Notes under the pieces: generated by a model
Told to the model about the DNA's origin: nothing
The model's database searches: none
Seen by the model: the letters and a program-made list of their open reading frames with translations, nothing else
DNA from: Amycolatopsis alba DSM 44262
GTDB taxonomy: Bacteria; Actinomycetota; Actinomycetes; Mycobacteriales; Pseudonocardiaceae
DNA: 64,000 bases
Direction: 5' to 3'
Assembly (NCBI RefSeq): GCF_000384215.1
Contig: NZ_KB913032.1
Coordinates: 2,559,665-2,623,664, forward strand
Part shown: positions 36,751-45,515 of the stretch, in pieces
How the letters are laid out: every line of letters begins with the position of its first letter
How positions within the stretch are numbered: the stretch's first letter is position 1
Position numbers and translations under genes: made by a program

Positions 36751-38232
36751 GTGGCGGAGCTGCCCGGAGGTGAAGCGTCGCCGCGTGACCCTCAGGCGTA
36801 CGCGCGGCTGCTGAAGGACGTCCACGACGCCGTCCTCTCCGGTGTTCCCGCGCCGCGTTCCCCCAGGTCGATCGTGTCGGCGTCGTGGAATCGCTCGCTG
36901 GCCGCGCACGTCGACCCGGACACCGGTGTCGCCCCGCTGGTCTACGACTCCGGCGAAGTGAGCGGGCTGCGCGACGAGCATCCGCTGGCGCCGGTGCTGC
37001 CGATCCTGCGGCAGACGCTGGTGAGCATCGCCGACGACGCCGAGCACATGATGATCGTGACCGACGCGGCCGGGCACATCCTGTGGCGCGAAGGCGCGGC
37101 CGGGGTGCTGCGGCGCGCGGACGGCGTGATGCTCGCCGAAGGCACACGGTGGAGCGAGGACGTCATCGGGACGAACGCGATGGGCACCACGCTCGCCACC
37201 GGGGAACCGGTGCAGATCTACTCCGCCGAGCACCTCGTGCGGACCTATCACGGCTGGACCTGCGCGGCGGCGCCCGTGCGCGACCCGGAGACCGGCACGC
37301 TGCTCGGGTCGATCGACGTCAGCGGTCCGCTGCGGACGGTCCATCCGGCGATGCTCGCGCTGGTCACGGCGGCCGCCCAGCTCGCCGAAGGCCAGTTGCG
37401 GGCCAGGATCGCGATGCGCGACGAGCGGCTGCGGGTCGCCAACATGACGCACCTGGAAGCGTTGCGCGGCACACCGGGCGCCCTGCTTTCGGCGAAGGGC
37501 CGCGTGCTGGCGGCCGAATCCTGCGGCGATCTTCCCGCCACCGTGGACGTCCGGCCCAGCGGCGGCGCGATCACCCTGCCCGATGGACGGCTCGGCACGG
37601 TGGAGCCGTTGCGCGAGGGGTATCTGCTGCGCCTGCGGAACCGGGGTCCGTCGAGGCGGCCGCGGCTCGCGCTGGAGTTCCTCACCGACGGCCCGCCATC
37701 GACCACAGTGGACGGTCGTGAAGTGCCGTTCACCTTGCGACACGCGGAGATCCTGACTCTGCTCGCCCTGCATCCAGGCGGCTTGTCGGCGGAACGGCTG
37801 GCACTGCTGCTCTACGGCGAGAGCGGCAACCCGGTGACCGTGCGCGCGGAGATCCACCGGCTGCGGACACAGCTCGGGTCGGACATCGTGCAGACCCGGC
37901 CGTACCGGCTCTCCGCCGAGGTCGACGCCGACTTCCTGCGGGTCCGCGCGGCGCTCAAACGGGGCGACGTCGCCGGTGCCGCGAACGCGTTCCGCGGTCC
38001 GCTGCTGGCCGAATCGGAGTCGCCCGCCATCCGCGAGGAGCGCGAGTCGGTCACCGCGTCGGTCCGGCGGGTCGCGCTCGGCAGCGGGGACGCGGCGGCG
38101 CTGTGGTCGTACTGGGAGACGCCCTGCGGTGCCGACGACGTCGAGATCGTCGACGCGCTGTGCCGGGTGCTCCCGGACGGCGACCCGCGGCGTGCCGTCG
38201 CCTTCACTCATCGTGGTCGCCTGAACCGCTGA
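36751..38232 (+). CDS. GAF-domain transcriptional regulator (AcoR-like sensor, no AAA domain)
   Basis: A 493-residue regulator. The N-terminal half matches the sensory part of AcoR-type activators: RSIVSASWNRSLAAHVDP, then a GAF domain (GTRWSEDVIGTNAMGTTLATGEP; TCAAAPVRDPETGTLLGSIDVSG). Instead of the AAA+ sigma-54 domain and Fis helix, the C-terminal third carries a winged-helix segment (FTLRHAEILTLLALHPGGLSAERLALLLYG; VRAEIHRLRTQLG) of the OmpR/BTAD kind. It starts 105 bp from the divergent aldehyde dehydrogenase and most likely activates it. The GTG start is uncertain. Confidence 0.85.
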   Translation: MAELPGGEASPRDPQAYARLLKDVHDAVLSGVPAPRSPRSIVSASWNRSLAAHVDPDTGVAPLVYDSGEVSGLRDEHPLAPVLPILRQTLVSIADDAEHMMIVTDAAGHILWREGAAGVLRRADGVMLAEGTRWSEDVIGTNAMGTTLATGEPVQIYSAEHLVRTYHGWTCAAAPVRDPETGTLLGSIDVSGPLRTVHPAMLALVTAAAQLAEGQLRARIAMRDERLRVANMTHLEALRGTPGALLSAKGRVLAAESCGDLPATVDVRPSGGAITLPDGRLGTVEPLREGYLLRLRNRGPSRRPRLALEFLTDGPPSTTVDGREVPFTLRHAEILTLLALHPGGLSAERLALLLYGESGNPVTVRAEIHRLRTQLGSDIVQTRPYRLSAEVDADFLRVRAALKRGDVAGAANAFRGPLLAESESPAIREERESVTASVRRVALGSGDAAALWSYWETPCGADDVEIVDALCRVLPDGDPRRAVAFTHRGRLNR

Positions 38233-38270
38233 GTAGACAGCGTCTACGTCAGTTTGATAGACAGTGTCTA
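38233..38270. promoter_or_regulatory. Twin TetR-type operators
   Basis: Two copies of TAGAC-AGY-GTCTA: GTAGACAGCGTCTAC at 38233-38247 and TAGACAGTGTCTA at 38258-38270, with centres 24 bp apart. They precede the SGNH hydrolase-TetR operon and are very likely bound by its own TetR product. Confidence 0.75.
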
Positions 38271-38300
38271 CAAGGTGAACTCGCGGTTACGGAGATCTGG

Positions 38301-39101
38301 ATGGGCTACCAACGTTTCGTCGCGCTCGGCGACAGCTGCGCCGAAGGGCTGGCCGACCCGCATCCCGCTGGCGGCTTCTACCGCGGTTGGGCCGACTTCG
38401 TCGCGGCCCGTCTCGCCGAGGAAGAGCCCGGTTTCCGCTACGCCAACCTCGCGGTCCGCGGGCGCAGGCTCGACCAGATCCACGCCGAGCAGACCCCGGC
38501 GGCACGCGGGCTGCGGCCCGATCTGATCGCATTGTTCGGCGGCGGCAACGACGTGATGAGCCGGGGCTGGGACGCGCGCACGGTCGCGCGCCGGGTCGAC
38601 ACGGCCATCCGCGCCTGCACCGAGATCGCGCCGGTAGTCGTCACCTTCACCCTCAGCGACATCTCCCACCGCATGCCGATGGGTCACCGCATGCGCCCGC
38701 GCATCGTCTCGCTGAACGACGCCGTCCGCGAGGCGTCCGTCAGCTACGGCGCGACGCTCGTCGACCTCTGGCCGGACGACGCCACGCACGATTCCCGCTA
38801 CTTCGGTCCGGATCGGCTGCACCTGTCCGAGCAGGGCCACCGGCGCCTGGCCGGGCACGTGCTCGGCAAGCTCGGCGTCACCCACGACCCAGCCTGGCTC
38901 GCCCCGCTGCCCGGTTCGGCAGGCCGCCCCGGCCTGCGCGCGGATCTGAACTGGCTGACGCGGGAGGTCCTCCCGGTCGCGGTCAGCCGGTTCCGCAACC
39001 GGCTCAGCGGCCGCCAGCCCGGCGACGGCTTCCTGCCGAAACGCCCGGACCTCCTACCCGTCCTCGAGGAGACCCGGTCATGGGCGCCCGAACCCGCCTG
39101 A
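38301..39101 (+). CDS. SGNH/GDSL-type hydrolase
   Basis: A 266-residue esterase-type protein. Block I is FVALGDSCAEGLAD with the catalytic Ser, block III is FGGGNDVMSRGW, and block V is DRLHLSEQGHRRLA with the Asp-x-x-His pair. There is no signal peptide, so it is cytoplasmic. The ATG at 38301 has ACGGAGA upstream. It overlaps the TetR gene by 22 bp and both lie behind two operators. Substrate unknown, probably a lipid or acylated small molecule. Confidence 0.88.
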   Translation: MGYQRFVALGDSCAEGLADPHPAGGFYRGWADFVAARLAEEEPGFRYANLAVRGRRLDQIHAEQTPAARGLRPDLIALFGGGNDVMSRGWDARTVARRVDTAIRACTEIAPVVVTFTLSDISHRMPMGHRMRPRIVSLNDAVREASVSYGATLVDLWPDDATHDSRYFGPDRLHLSEQGHRRLAGHVLGKLGVTHDPAWLAPLPGSAGRPGLRADLNWLTREVLPVAVSRFRNRLSGRQPGDGFLPKRPDLLPVLEETRSWAPEPA

Positions 39102-39637
39102 TCGACACCGCGGCGAACCTGCTGGCCGAAGACGGCGTCGGCGCGGTCACGCTGCGCGGGATCGCCAAGGCGGCCGGCGTCTCTCACGGCGCGCCGCTGC
39201 GGCATTTCACCGGCCGCGCGGCCTTGCTCTCGGCGGTCGCCACCCGCGGCTACACCGAACTGCTCGATCGCGGCACCGGCCTGCCGGACGGGACACCGCG
39301 CGAACGGCTCATCGCGGCCTGCCACGGCTACCTCGACTTCGCGCTGGCCAATCCGGCGATGTTCGAGCTGATGTTCCGCCGCGACCTCATCGATCCGGGC
39401 GACGCCGAACTCACGCGGGTGAGCAGCGAGGTGTTCGACTTCTTCGCCGCGCTGGTCGCCGACGTCCAGGACGACGACTGGCATCCCACGACCGACCCGC
39501 GGCTGCTCGCGTCCTCGCTGTGGGCGTCGCTGCACGGTCTCGCCCAACTGTGGCTCTGGGGCGGGCTGGCGGGCGCGAGCTTCGCGCCGTCACCGGAAAG
39601 CGCGCTGGCCGTCACCCTCGACGCCTATCTGGGCTGA
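39080..39637 (+). CDS. TetR-family regulator of the SGNH hydrolase operon
   Basis: A 185-residue TetR regulator, HTH TLRGIAKAAGVSHGAPLRHFTGRAALLSAV, with a TetR_C_13-like ligand domain (LDFALANPAMFELMFRRDLID). It overlaps the hydrolase gene, so it is co-transcribed. The paired TAGACA palindromes upstream of the operon suggest autorepression. Confidence 0.88.
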   Translation: MGARTRLIDTAANLLAEDGVGAVTLRGIAKAAGVSHGAPLRHFTGRAALLSAVATRGYTELLDRGTGLPDGTPRERLIAACHGYLDFALANPAMFELMFRRDLIDPGDAELTRVSSEVFDFFAALVADVQDDDWHPTTDPRLLASSLWASLHGLAQLWLWGGLAGASFAPSPESALAVTLDAYLG

Positions 39638-39639
39638 AG

Positions 39640-39718
39640 CTCGGCGAAGAGGCCGCCCGTTCCGGATATCCCCTCCCGAAGGCCCTCTTACCCGGAGTGG
39701 GTCACCCTCTTCGCCGAG
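39640..39718 (+). terminator. Long-loop inverted repeat downstream of TetR
   Basis: Perfect 13-bp arms CTCGGCGAAGAGG (39640-39652) and CCTCTTCGCCGAG (39706-39718), loop 53 nt containing smaller stems. It begins 3 bp after the TetR stop and is a likely terminator. Confidence 0.55.
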
Positions 39719-39809
39719 TTGGGGGAATGGAATATCCATCCTGCCCCGACGTTATCCGGATGGATCATCGAGCGGAATCACCGTAAGTCGAAAGCCGGGG
39801 TAAACCTTG

Positions 39810-39835
39810 GCGGTATAACGCGGGGTGAATACCGC
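39810..39835. promoter_or_regulatory. Inverted repeat before the two-component operon
   Basis: GCGGTAT (39810-39816) and ATACCGC (39829-39835), 12 bases apart, about 50 bp before the histidine kinase start. It may be a response-regulator site or part of the promoter; I see no clear -10/-35 pair. The rest of 39719-39885 holds nothing recognisable. Confidence 0.4.
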
Positions 39836-39885
39836 GAAAGTCGCAGGAATTGGGCGGTCCGACACTCCGGCGGTAACGTGCGGAA

Positions 39886-41046
39886 GTGCCGCCCCTCGTT
39901 CAGCCCTTTCAGCTCCTCCGCACACGGCCGTTGCTCACCGACTGCCTGATCACAGCGGCCGCGGCCACCCTCCTCGGACTGGGCGCGGCACCTCGCGGCG
40001 GTTCGTTCGGCGACCCCGTCGAAACCGGGGCCGTCATCCTCGCGGTGTCCATCGCCCTCCCGCTGGTCATGCGCCGCCGTCAGCCGATCGCGGTCCTGCT
40101 CGCCTCGGTTTCGATCATGACCGTCTACACCGCTTTGGGTTACCGGGCCACGTTGGGCGAGCCCTCCGCCTTCATCGCGGCGTACACGGTGTGGGCGCGG
40201 TACCCGCCCGCGAAGGCCGTCGCGCCGACCGTCGCGTGGGTCGTCCTTTTCGAATGGGGACTCGTGCTCGGGGAAGTGCCGTCCTTCGTGGCCGACACGA
40301 CCCGTCTGATCGCGCAGTGCGCGGGCACGATCATCGTCGGACGGCTCGGCTACCTGCGCGCGGACCGCGCCGTCCGCGCCGAACGGGAGATCCGGCTCGA
40401 AGCGGAACAGGCCGTCGTCGAGGAGCGGATCCGCATCGCCCACGAGCTGCACGACGTCGTGTCCCACCACATCTCGGTGATCGCGGTGCAGGCGAACCTC
40501 GCGCGCTACGTCTTCGAATCCTCGCCCGCCACAGCGCGCACCGCGCTGGACACCATCACCGGGACCTCGACCGAAGCGCTCGACGAGCTGCGCCGCCTGC
40601 TCGGAGTGCTGCGCCCGCCACAGCGCGAACCCCGCGAGTACCGCCCTCAACCCGGCCTCGCCGACCTTCCCGCGCTGGTCGCCCGCGTGCGCGAAGCCGG
40701 GCTCACGGTGACGGCGCGGACCATCGGCGAACCACGACGACTTCCGCCGGGCCAGCAACTGTGCACCTACCGAATCGCGCAGGAAGCGCTTACCAACGTG
40801 CTGAAACACGCGGAGAAGACGACTGCGGAACTCGTCCTCGAATACGGTGAGGAAGCACTCGTGCTGAGCGTCCGCAATTCCGCTTCCGAGGAGACACCAC
40901 CGCCCAATCCGGCCGGGCAAGGCCTCATCGGAATGCGCGAACGGGCGAGAATGTACGGTGGTTCCATCGAAATGGGACCGGGCGGATCCGGCGATTTCGC
41001 GATCGTGCTGACCCTTCCCTATCTGCCGCAGGAGCGAACCCGGTGA
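39886..41046 (+). CDS. Sensor histidine kinase (NarX/DesK type)
   Basis: A 386-residue kinase. The N-terminal ~150 residues hold about five hydrophobic segments with little extracellular sequence. The HisKA_3 phosphoacceptor is ERIRIAHELHDVVSHH, and the ATPase domain includes TYRIAQEALTNVLKHAEKT (N box) and GQGLIGMRERARMYGG (G box). GTG start. It overlaps the response regulator by 4 bp. Confidence 0.92.
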   Translation: MPPLVQPFQLLRTRPLLTDCLITAAAATLLGLGAAPRGGSFGDPVETGAVILAVSIALPLVMRRRQPIAVLLASVSIMTVYTALGYRATLGEPSAFIAAYTVWARYPPAKAVAPTVAWVVLFEWGLVLGEVPSFVADTTRLIAQCAGTIIVGRLGYLRADRAVRAEREIRLEAEQAVVEERIRIAHELHDVVSHHISVIAVQANLARYVFESSPATARTALDTITGTSTEALDELRRLLGVLRPPQREPREYRPQPGLADLPALVARVREAGLTVTARTIGEPRRLPPGQQLCTYRIAQEALTNVLKHAEKTTAELVLEYGEEALVLSVRNSASEETPPPNPAGQGLIGMRERARMYGGSIEMGPGGSGDFAIVLTLPYLPQERTR

Positions 41047-41708
41047 CGAGTGTGCTGGTGGTCGACGACCAGGATCTCGTCCGGGCGGGTTTCGTCGCCC
41101 TGCTCGACGCCGTTCCCGACGTGCGCGTCGTGGGTGAAGCGCGAAACGGGCTCGAAGCCGTCGAGAAAGCACTCGCACTGCGTCCGGACGTGATCCTGAT
41201 GGACATCCGGCTGCCCCACCTCGACGGCGTGAAGGCGACCGAGCGGATCCTCGCCCAGACCGGGCCGGACAAGCCGAACGTGCTCATGCTGACGGTGTTC
41301 GATCTCGACGAGTACGTCTACACCGCGTTGCGCGCCGGCGCGGCGGGCTTCCTGCTCAAGGACAGCCCGCCGGAGACCCTGATCGCCGGGATCCACGCCG
41401 TCGCGCGCGGCGACATGCTGTTCGGCCCGACCATCACCCGGCGGCTGGTCGAGGCCTTCACCCAGGGACCACCGGAAAAGCCTGCGGCCCCGCCCGAGCT
41501 GACCGGGCTGACCGAACGCGAACTCGAAGTACTGCGGTTCGTCGGCACCGGCGTGCCGAACTCCGACATCGCGCGGAGCCTGCTGGTCAGCGAGGCCACG
41601 GTGAAGACGCATCTGAACCGCTTGATGACGAAACTCGGGATCTCGAGCCGGGCCCAAGCCGTGGTGGTCGCCTACGAAACCGGCCTCGTGCGGCCTGGCT
41701 GTTCCTGA
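41043..41708 (+). CDS. LuxR/NarL-family response regulator
   Basis: A 221-residue regulator: receiver domain with LVVDDQDLVRAGF and phosphoacceptor Asp in DVILMDIRLPHLDG, then LuxR HTH LTERELEVLRFVGTGVPNSDIARSLLVSEATVKTHLNRLMTKL-type sequence. GTG start overlaps the kinase stop (GTGA). Partner of the preceding kinase. Its 3' end overlaps the convergent FAD oxidoreductase gene by 37 bp. Confidence 0.95.
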   Translation: MTSVLVVDDQDLVRAGFVALLDAVPDVRVVGEARNGLEAVEKALALRPDVILMDIRLPHLDGVKATERILAQTGPDKPNVLMLTVFDLDEYVYTALRAGAAGFLLKDSPPETLIAGIHAVARGDMLFGPTITRRLVEAFTQGPPEKPAAPPELTGLTERELEVLRFVGTGVPNSDIARSLLVSEATVKTHLNRLMTKLGISSRAQAVVVAYETGLVRPGCS

Positions 41709-43135
41709 ATCACGCGGTCGAAGTCCGCTCCCAGTACGGATTTCGCGGCGTGCCAGCCGCCCATCCCGTGCACTCCCGGCCCTGGCGCCGTCGCGGCGGA
41801 GCACAGGAAGACACCGCCGAGCGGGGTCCGATGCGGATTCCACCGCGGGACGGGCCGCGCGAGCACCTGGCGCAGATTCACCGCGCCCGCCGCGACGTCA
41901 CCGCCGGGATAGTTCGCGTTGTAGGCCTCCAATTCCGGAGCGGTGAGGCAGCGGCTCGCCAGGATCGTGTCGGAGAACCCCGGCGCGAACCGTTCGATCC
42001 GCCGCCGGACGAGCTCGGTCACGTCCCGCGGATCCCCGTGCGGCACATGGCAATACGCCCACACCGGCCGTTTGCCCGGCAGCCCGCGGGACGGGTCGGT
42101 CGCCATCGGATCGGATACGAGCACGAACCGGTCGTCCGGATCTTCCCCGCGCACGATGGCGTTCTCGGCGGCGTACACCTCGTCCCGTGTGCCTCCGAGA
42201 TGGACCGTGCCCGCCTTGCCGACCTCCGGGACCGCCCACGGAACCGGTTCGGACACCAGGAAATCGACCTTCGCCGCGCCGGGACCGTAGCGATAGGACT
42301 CCAGCGCCCTCCGGTATCGCGGCGGCATCAGATCGCGGGCGATGTCGAGGAAACCGCGCGGGGCGATGTCGAGAATCACCGTCCGCGAACTCGCCAGCCG
42401 CCGCAGATCCGTGATCCGGCTGCCGGGGTGGATCCGCCCGCCGTGCGCGCGGAGGTCGGCGGCGAGCGCGTCGGTGATGGCCTGGCTGCCGCCGCGGACG
42501 ATCGGCCAGCCCGTCGAATGCGCGAGGTGGCCGAGCAGGAGGGTCGCACCGGCCGCGGCGAGCGAGGGCTGACGGCTCATCACGTGCGCCGAAACGCCGG
42601 AGAGCAGCGCGGGCGCTTCCGGGCCGGTGAACAGACGGCGGTCCAGTCCGGAAGCGAGCATCGCGATCCGGGCGGGAAGGAGGGCCGCGGCACGCGGGTC
42701 GCGGGGCGGATGACGGAGGTCGCCGAGCAGGAGATCGGCGAGTTCGCGGCTGTGCCGGGCCAGCGGTCCCAGCAGGCGGCGCCACCGGGGGCCGTCCGCA
42801 CCGAGGGCATCACAGGTCCGGTCAAGATCTTCATAGGCGAGTCCCGCGCGGCTACCGTCGATCGGGTGCGCGTACGCGATCTCCGGCCGCAGGAGATCGA
42901 CTCCGTGCCCGGAGAGGCCGAACCAGCGGAAGAAAGGGGACGCCGCGGCCAGCGGATGCCCGGTGGCGCAGATGTCGTGCCGGACGTCGTCGTCGAACAG
43001 CGAGGCCGTGCGCGCCCCGCCGCCGATCTCGTCCGCCGCCTCGTGCACCTCGACCGACAGACCCGCCCTGACCAGCAGGACCGCCGCCGCGAGCCCGTTC
43101 GGGCCGGAGCCGACCACCGACACGTCGATCGCCAT
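41672..43135 (-). CDS. FAD-dependent oxidoreductase (phytoene-desaturase-like)
   Basis: A 487-residue NAD(P)/FAD-dependent oxidoreductase. The N-terminal dinucleotide fold is VSVVGSGPNGLAAAVLLVRAG with EVHEAADEIGGGARTA; the C-terminal FAD closure is VFLCSAATAPGPGVHGMGGWHAA. These match the phytoene dehydrogenase-related (CrtI-like) family. The ATG at 43135 follows GAGGGGGCGG. There is no crtB or other carotenoid gene nearby, so a stand-alone amine or isoprenoid oxidation role is open. Confidence 0.85.
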   Translation of the reverse strand: MAIDVSVVGSGPNGLAAAVLLVRAGLSVEVHEAADEIGGGARTASLFDDDVRHDICATGHPLAAASPFFRWFGLSGHGVDLLRPEIAYAHPIDGSRAGLAYEDLDRTCDALGADGPRWRRLLGPLARHSRELADLLLGDLRHPPRDPRAAALLPARIAMLASGLDRRLFTGPEAPALLSGVSAHVMSRQPSLAAAGATLLLGHLAHSTGWPIVRGGSQAITDALAADLRAHGGRIHPGSRITDLRRLASSRTVILDIAPRGFLDIARDLMPPRYRRALESYRYGPGAAKVDFLVSEPVPWAVPEVGKAGTVHLGGTRDEVYAAENAIVRGEDPDDRFVLVSDPMATDPSRGLPGKRPVWAYCHVPHGDPRDVTELVRRRIERFAPGFSDTILASRCLTAPELEAYNANYPGGDVAAGAVNLRQVLARPVPRWNPHRTPLGGVFLCSAATAPGPGVHGMGGWHAAKSVLGADFDRVIQEQPGRTRPVS

Positions 43136-43228
43136 ACCGCCCCCTCGCCGGGATCCGAACATCCGTCCGAATATTGTCGGACCTCTCTCCTAGATTGATC
43201 CGCTCCAACCCAATCAGGAAGGAGGGCC

Positions 43229-43963
43229 ATGCCCGACCACGACACGCTGCTCGCGCGCGTCCGGAAACTCCTCGCCAAGGCGGAGGACCCGGCGGTCACC
43301 GAGGCCGAAGCCGAGTCGTACAACACCAAGGCCGCCCAACTGATCGCCCGGTACGGCATCGATCAGGCGTTGCTGGCCGCCTCCGGGGCGACAGCCGACG
43401 AGATCACCCAGATCATGATCCCGCTCGACAACCCGTACAGCCGGGACAAGGCGGGGCTGCTCACGAACATCGCGCATCCGCTGCGCTGCCGGGCCCTGCT
43501 GCACCGGCTCGGCCAGTCGGTCACCGCGGTGACGGTGTTCGGCTTCCGCACCGATCTGGAGCGGGCGGAACTGCTGTACACGAGCCTGCTGCTGCAGGCG
43601 ACCACGCAGCTGACCAGGGTCCGGCCGGAGAACCGGGTGTTCGCGGGCGAATCGCTGGCCGCGTACCGGCGCACCTGGCTGCACGGGTTCTCCGGCGCGG
43701 TCTACGAACGGCTCCGCAACAGCGAAGACACCGCGGCCCGCACCCACACCACGACAGCGGGCAATCGCTCCGCGGAACTGGTGATCCAGGACCGGACGGC
43801 GATGGTCAAACAGGCGTACGATGAGCAGTACGGCGACCTGCGTTCGGCACCGCCGAGGCGGCTGTCCGGCAGCGGCTACCTCGACGGGCACTCCGCCGGC
43901 GAGCGCGCCAACCTCAACACCACCGGCCTCACCGGACGGCGGCGCGCGTTGCCCGTGCGCTAG
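43229..43963 (+). CDS. DUF2786 protein
   Basis: A 244-residue protein whose N-terminal 40 residues (ARVRKLLAKAEDPAVTEAEAES) match the DUF2786 domain found in phage and actinobacterial proteins of unknown role. The middle region (TDLERAELLYTSLLLQATTQL; RTWLHGFSGAVYERL) matches the DUF7168 type. The C-terminus is basic. GAAGGAGG precedes the ATG. It is divergent from the oxidoreductase. No catalytic motif is evident. Confidence 0.75.
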   Translation: MPDHDTLLARVRKLLAKAEDPAVTEAEAESYNTKAAQLIARYGIDQALLAASGATADEITQIMIPLDNPYSRDKAGLLTNIAHPLRCRALLHRLGQSVTAVTVFGFRTDLERAELLYTSLLLQATTQLTRVRPENRVFAGESLAAYRRTWLHGFSGAVYERLRNSEDTAARTHTTTAGNRSAELVIQDRTAMVKQAYDEQYGDLRSAPPRRLSGSGYLDGHSAGERANLNTTGLTGRRRALPVR

Positions 43964-44012
43964 CCGGAAAACGACCTCGTGAGAAATGCGTGTCCTCGGG
44001 TCTACTGAGGAC

Positions 44013-44768
44013 ATGATCGTGATCGAAGACCTGGCCACCAGGCCTGAGCTGCGTATGCCCGCGCTCGGCCTCGGCGGTGTCGGCGGCGAATTCCTCCAGC
44101 ACGGACTGGCGGGCCTGCTGGCGAAGTCGTCCCATCTGGCCGCCCGCTGGCCGGAATACTTCCTCGTGCTGGTGGAAGACGGCGTCCCGGTGGCGAGAGC
44201 GGCCGCCGTGCCGGTCGAATTCCCGACGGCCGAGCGCCCGGAACTGCCGGACCACGGCTGGGACGCCGCCCTGACCTGGGCCGCGGAAGACGTGCTGAGC
44301 ACCCGTGAGACGAACACGCTGATCGCACTCGAAGTGATGGTCGCGCCAGGCCGCCGTGGTGGCGGCCTGGCCGCAAAAGCCTTGGAAGCACTGAAAGAGC
44401 GCGCCTCGATGGCAGGTATGCGCAACCTCTTCGTGCCGGTCCGTCCGGCCGGGAAGGAGCACGAACCCGGACTGTCCTTTGAGGACTATGTCGCCCGCCG
44501 CCGTCCGGACGGGCTGCCCGAGGATCCCTGGCTGCGCACGCATGAGCGGCTCGGCGCGCGGTTCGTGAAGGTGGCGCCGTTCTCGATGACGGTCACGGGC
44601 ACCTTCGCCCAGTGGAAGGCGTGGACCGGCGTCGAACTCCGGGACGGCCTCACGGCCGTGCCTGGCGGGATCGCGCCGGTGCTCGCTTCCTCGGCGCTGG
44701 ACGTCGGCGTCTACGTGGAGCCGAACGTCTGGCTGGAGCACCTGGTAGATCGAGTCAGCACCTGCTAG
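44013..44768 (+). CDS. GNAT-family N-acetyltransferase
   Basis: A 251-residue protein with a GNAT-like acetyl-CoA site: VMVAPGRRGGGLAAKALEALKERASMAGM (a variant of R/QxxGxG/A). The flanking halves are longer than in simple GNATs. Start is uncertain: ATG at 44013 or in-frame ATG at 43986; neither has a well-placed ribosome-binding site. Substrate unknown. Confidence 0.7.
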   Translation: MIVIEDLATRPELRMPALGLGGVGGEFLQHGLAGLLAKSSHLAARWPEYFLVLVEDGVPVARAAAVPVEFPTAERPELPDHGWDAALTWAAEDVLSTRETNTLIALEVMVAPGRRGGGLAAKALEALKERASMAGMRNLFVPVRPAGKEHEPGLSFEDYVARRRPDGLPEDPWLRTHERLGARFVKVAPFSMTVTGTFAQWKAWTGVELRDGLTAVPGGIAPVLASSALDVGVYVEPNVWLEHLVDRVSTC

Positions 44769-44796
44769 ATTTCTTTGGCATGTGCGGGAGCTGGGC

Positions 44797-45138
44797 ATGA
44801 ACGCCACCGGACCCACCGGCGACGAGCTGCTGCGACTGCTGGGGGCGCTGGCGAATCCGCATCGGCTGCGGATCGTCGCGGCGCTCCGGGTGGAGCGCGC
44901 GTATGTGAGTCAGCTGGCGCGAGAGCTCGGCATCAGCCGGGCGCTGTTGCAGCTCCACCTGCGCAAACTGGAGGCGGCCGGGCTCGTGTCGGCCACCCTG
45001 GAGCTGTCGGAGGACGGGAAGGCGATGAAGTTCTACGAGGTGAAACCGTTCCTGATCGAGCTGAGCCCGGACGCCATCGCCGCCGCGGCACCGACACTGA
45101 GCACACCGGCACCCGTGGACGAGGGGGAACGACCGTGA
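44797..45138 (+). CDS. ArsR-type winged-helix regulator
   Basis: A 113-residue regulator with LLRLLGALANPHRLRIVAALRVERAYVSQLARELGISRALLQLHLRKLE-type sequence, an ArsR/HTH_20 winged helix. No metal-binding cysteines are seen. The ATG at 44797 has GGGAG at six bases; an in-frame GTG at 44782 is possible. Its stop overlaps the next start (GTGA), so the small membrane protein is translationally coupled and probably functionally linked. Confidence 0.85.
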   Translation: MNATGPTGDELLRLLGALANPHRLRIVAALRVERAYVSQLARELGISRALLQLHLRKLEAAGLVSATLELSEDGKAMKFYEVKPFLIELSPDAIAAAAPTLSTPAPVDEGERP

Positions 45139-45404
45139 ACTGGCATCAATGGCAGGAAGTCGCCGGGCTGATCGGCATCTTCGTGTTCCTCACCGTGGTG
45201 ATCACGGTGGTCGTGTGGCAGTTCGGCGCGACCATCCGGGCCAAGGGCGCGCTCGCGCGCGAACAGGAATACCGCAGGCTCGCCGAAAAAACCGTCCAGG
45301 CGCAGGAAGAGACCGAACGCAAACTCACCGAACTCGACGGACGTCTCGCGGATCTCCAGAAGAGCGTGGGCTCGGTCGAGCGGATCCTCAAGGAGGTCGA
45401 CTGA
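45135..45404 (+). CDS. Small membrane-anchored coiled-coil protein
   Basis: An 89-residue protein with one transmembrane helix (VAGLIGIFVFLTVVITVVVW, residues 9-28) followed by a cytoplasmic coiled coil rich in Glu, Lys and Leu (ETERKLTELDGRLADLQKSVGSVERIL). Translationally coupled to the ArsR-type gene. A membrane tether or sensor for that regulator is a reasonable inference. A hairpin terminator follows. Confidence 0.75.
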   Translation: MNWHQWQEVAGLIGIFVFLTVVITVVVWQFGATIRAKGALAREQEYRRLAEKTVQAQEETERKLTELDGRLADLQKSVGSVERILKEVD

Positions 45405-45420
45405 CCGGCCGCTGAAAGAC

Positions 45421-45454
45421 CCTGGGCCGCCGAGCGGCAACTCGACGGCCCAGG
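45421..45454 (+). terminator. Hairpin terminator
   Basis: Arms CCTGGGCCGCCGAG and CTCGACGGCCCAGG (one mismatch in 14), loop 6 nt, 16 bp after the small membrane protein stop. Confidence 0.7.
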
Positions 45455-45515
45455 AAAGAAGAAGCAAAAACCTCGCCCGAGGCGTCTCACTCCTTCACGT
45501 AAAGGACTGTAGTTC

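Noticed and set aside
41672..43135. Carotenoid biosynthesis cluster around the CrtI-like oxidoreductase.
   Set aside because: No crtB, crtE or cyclase gene is nearby; the family also includes non-carotenoid enzymes.
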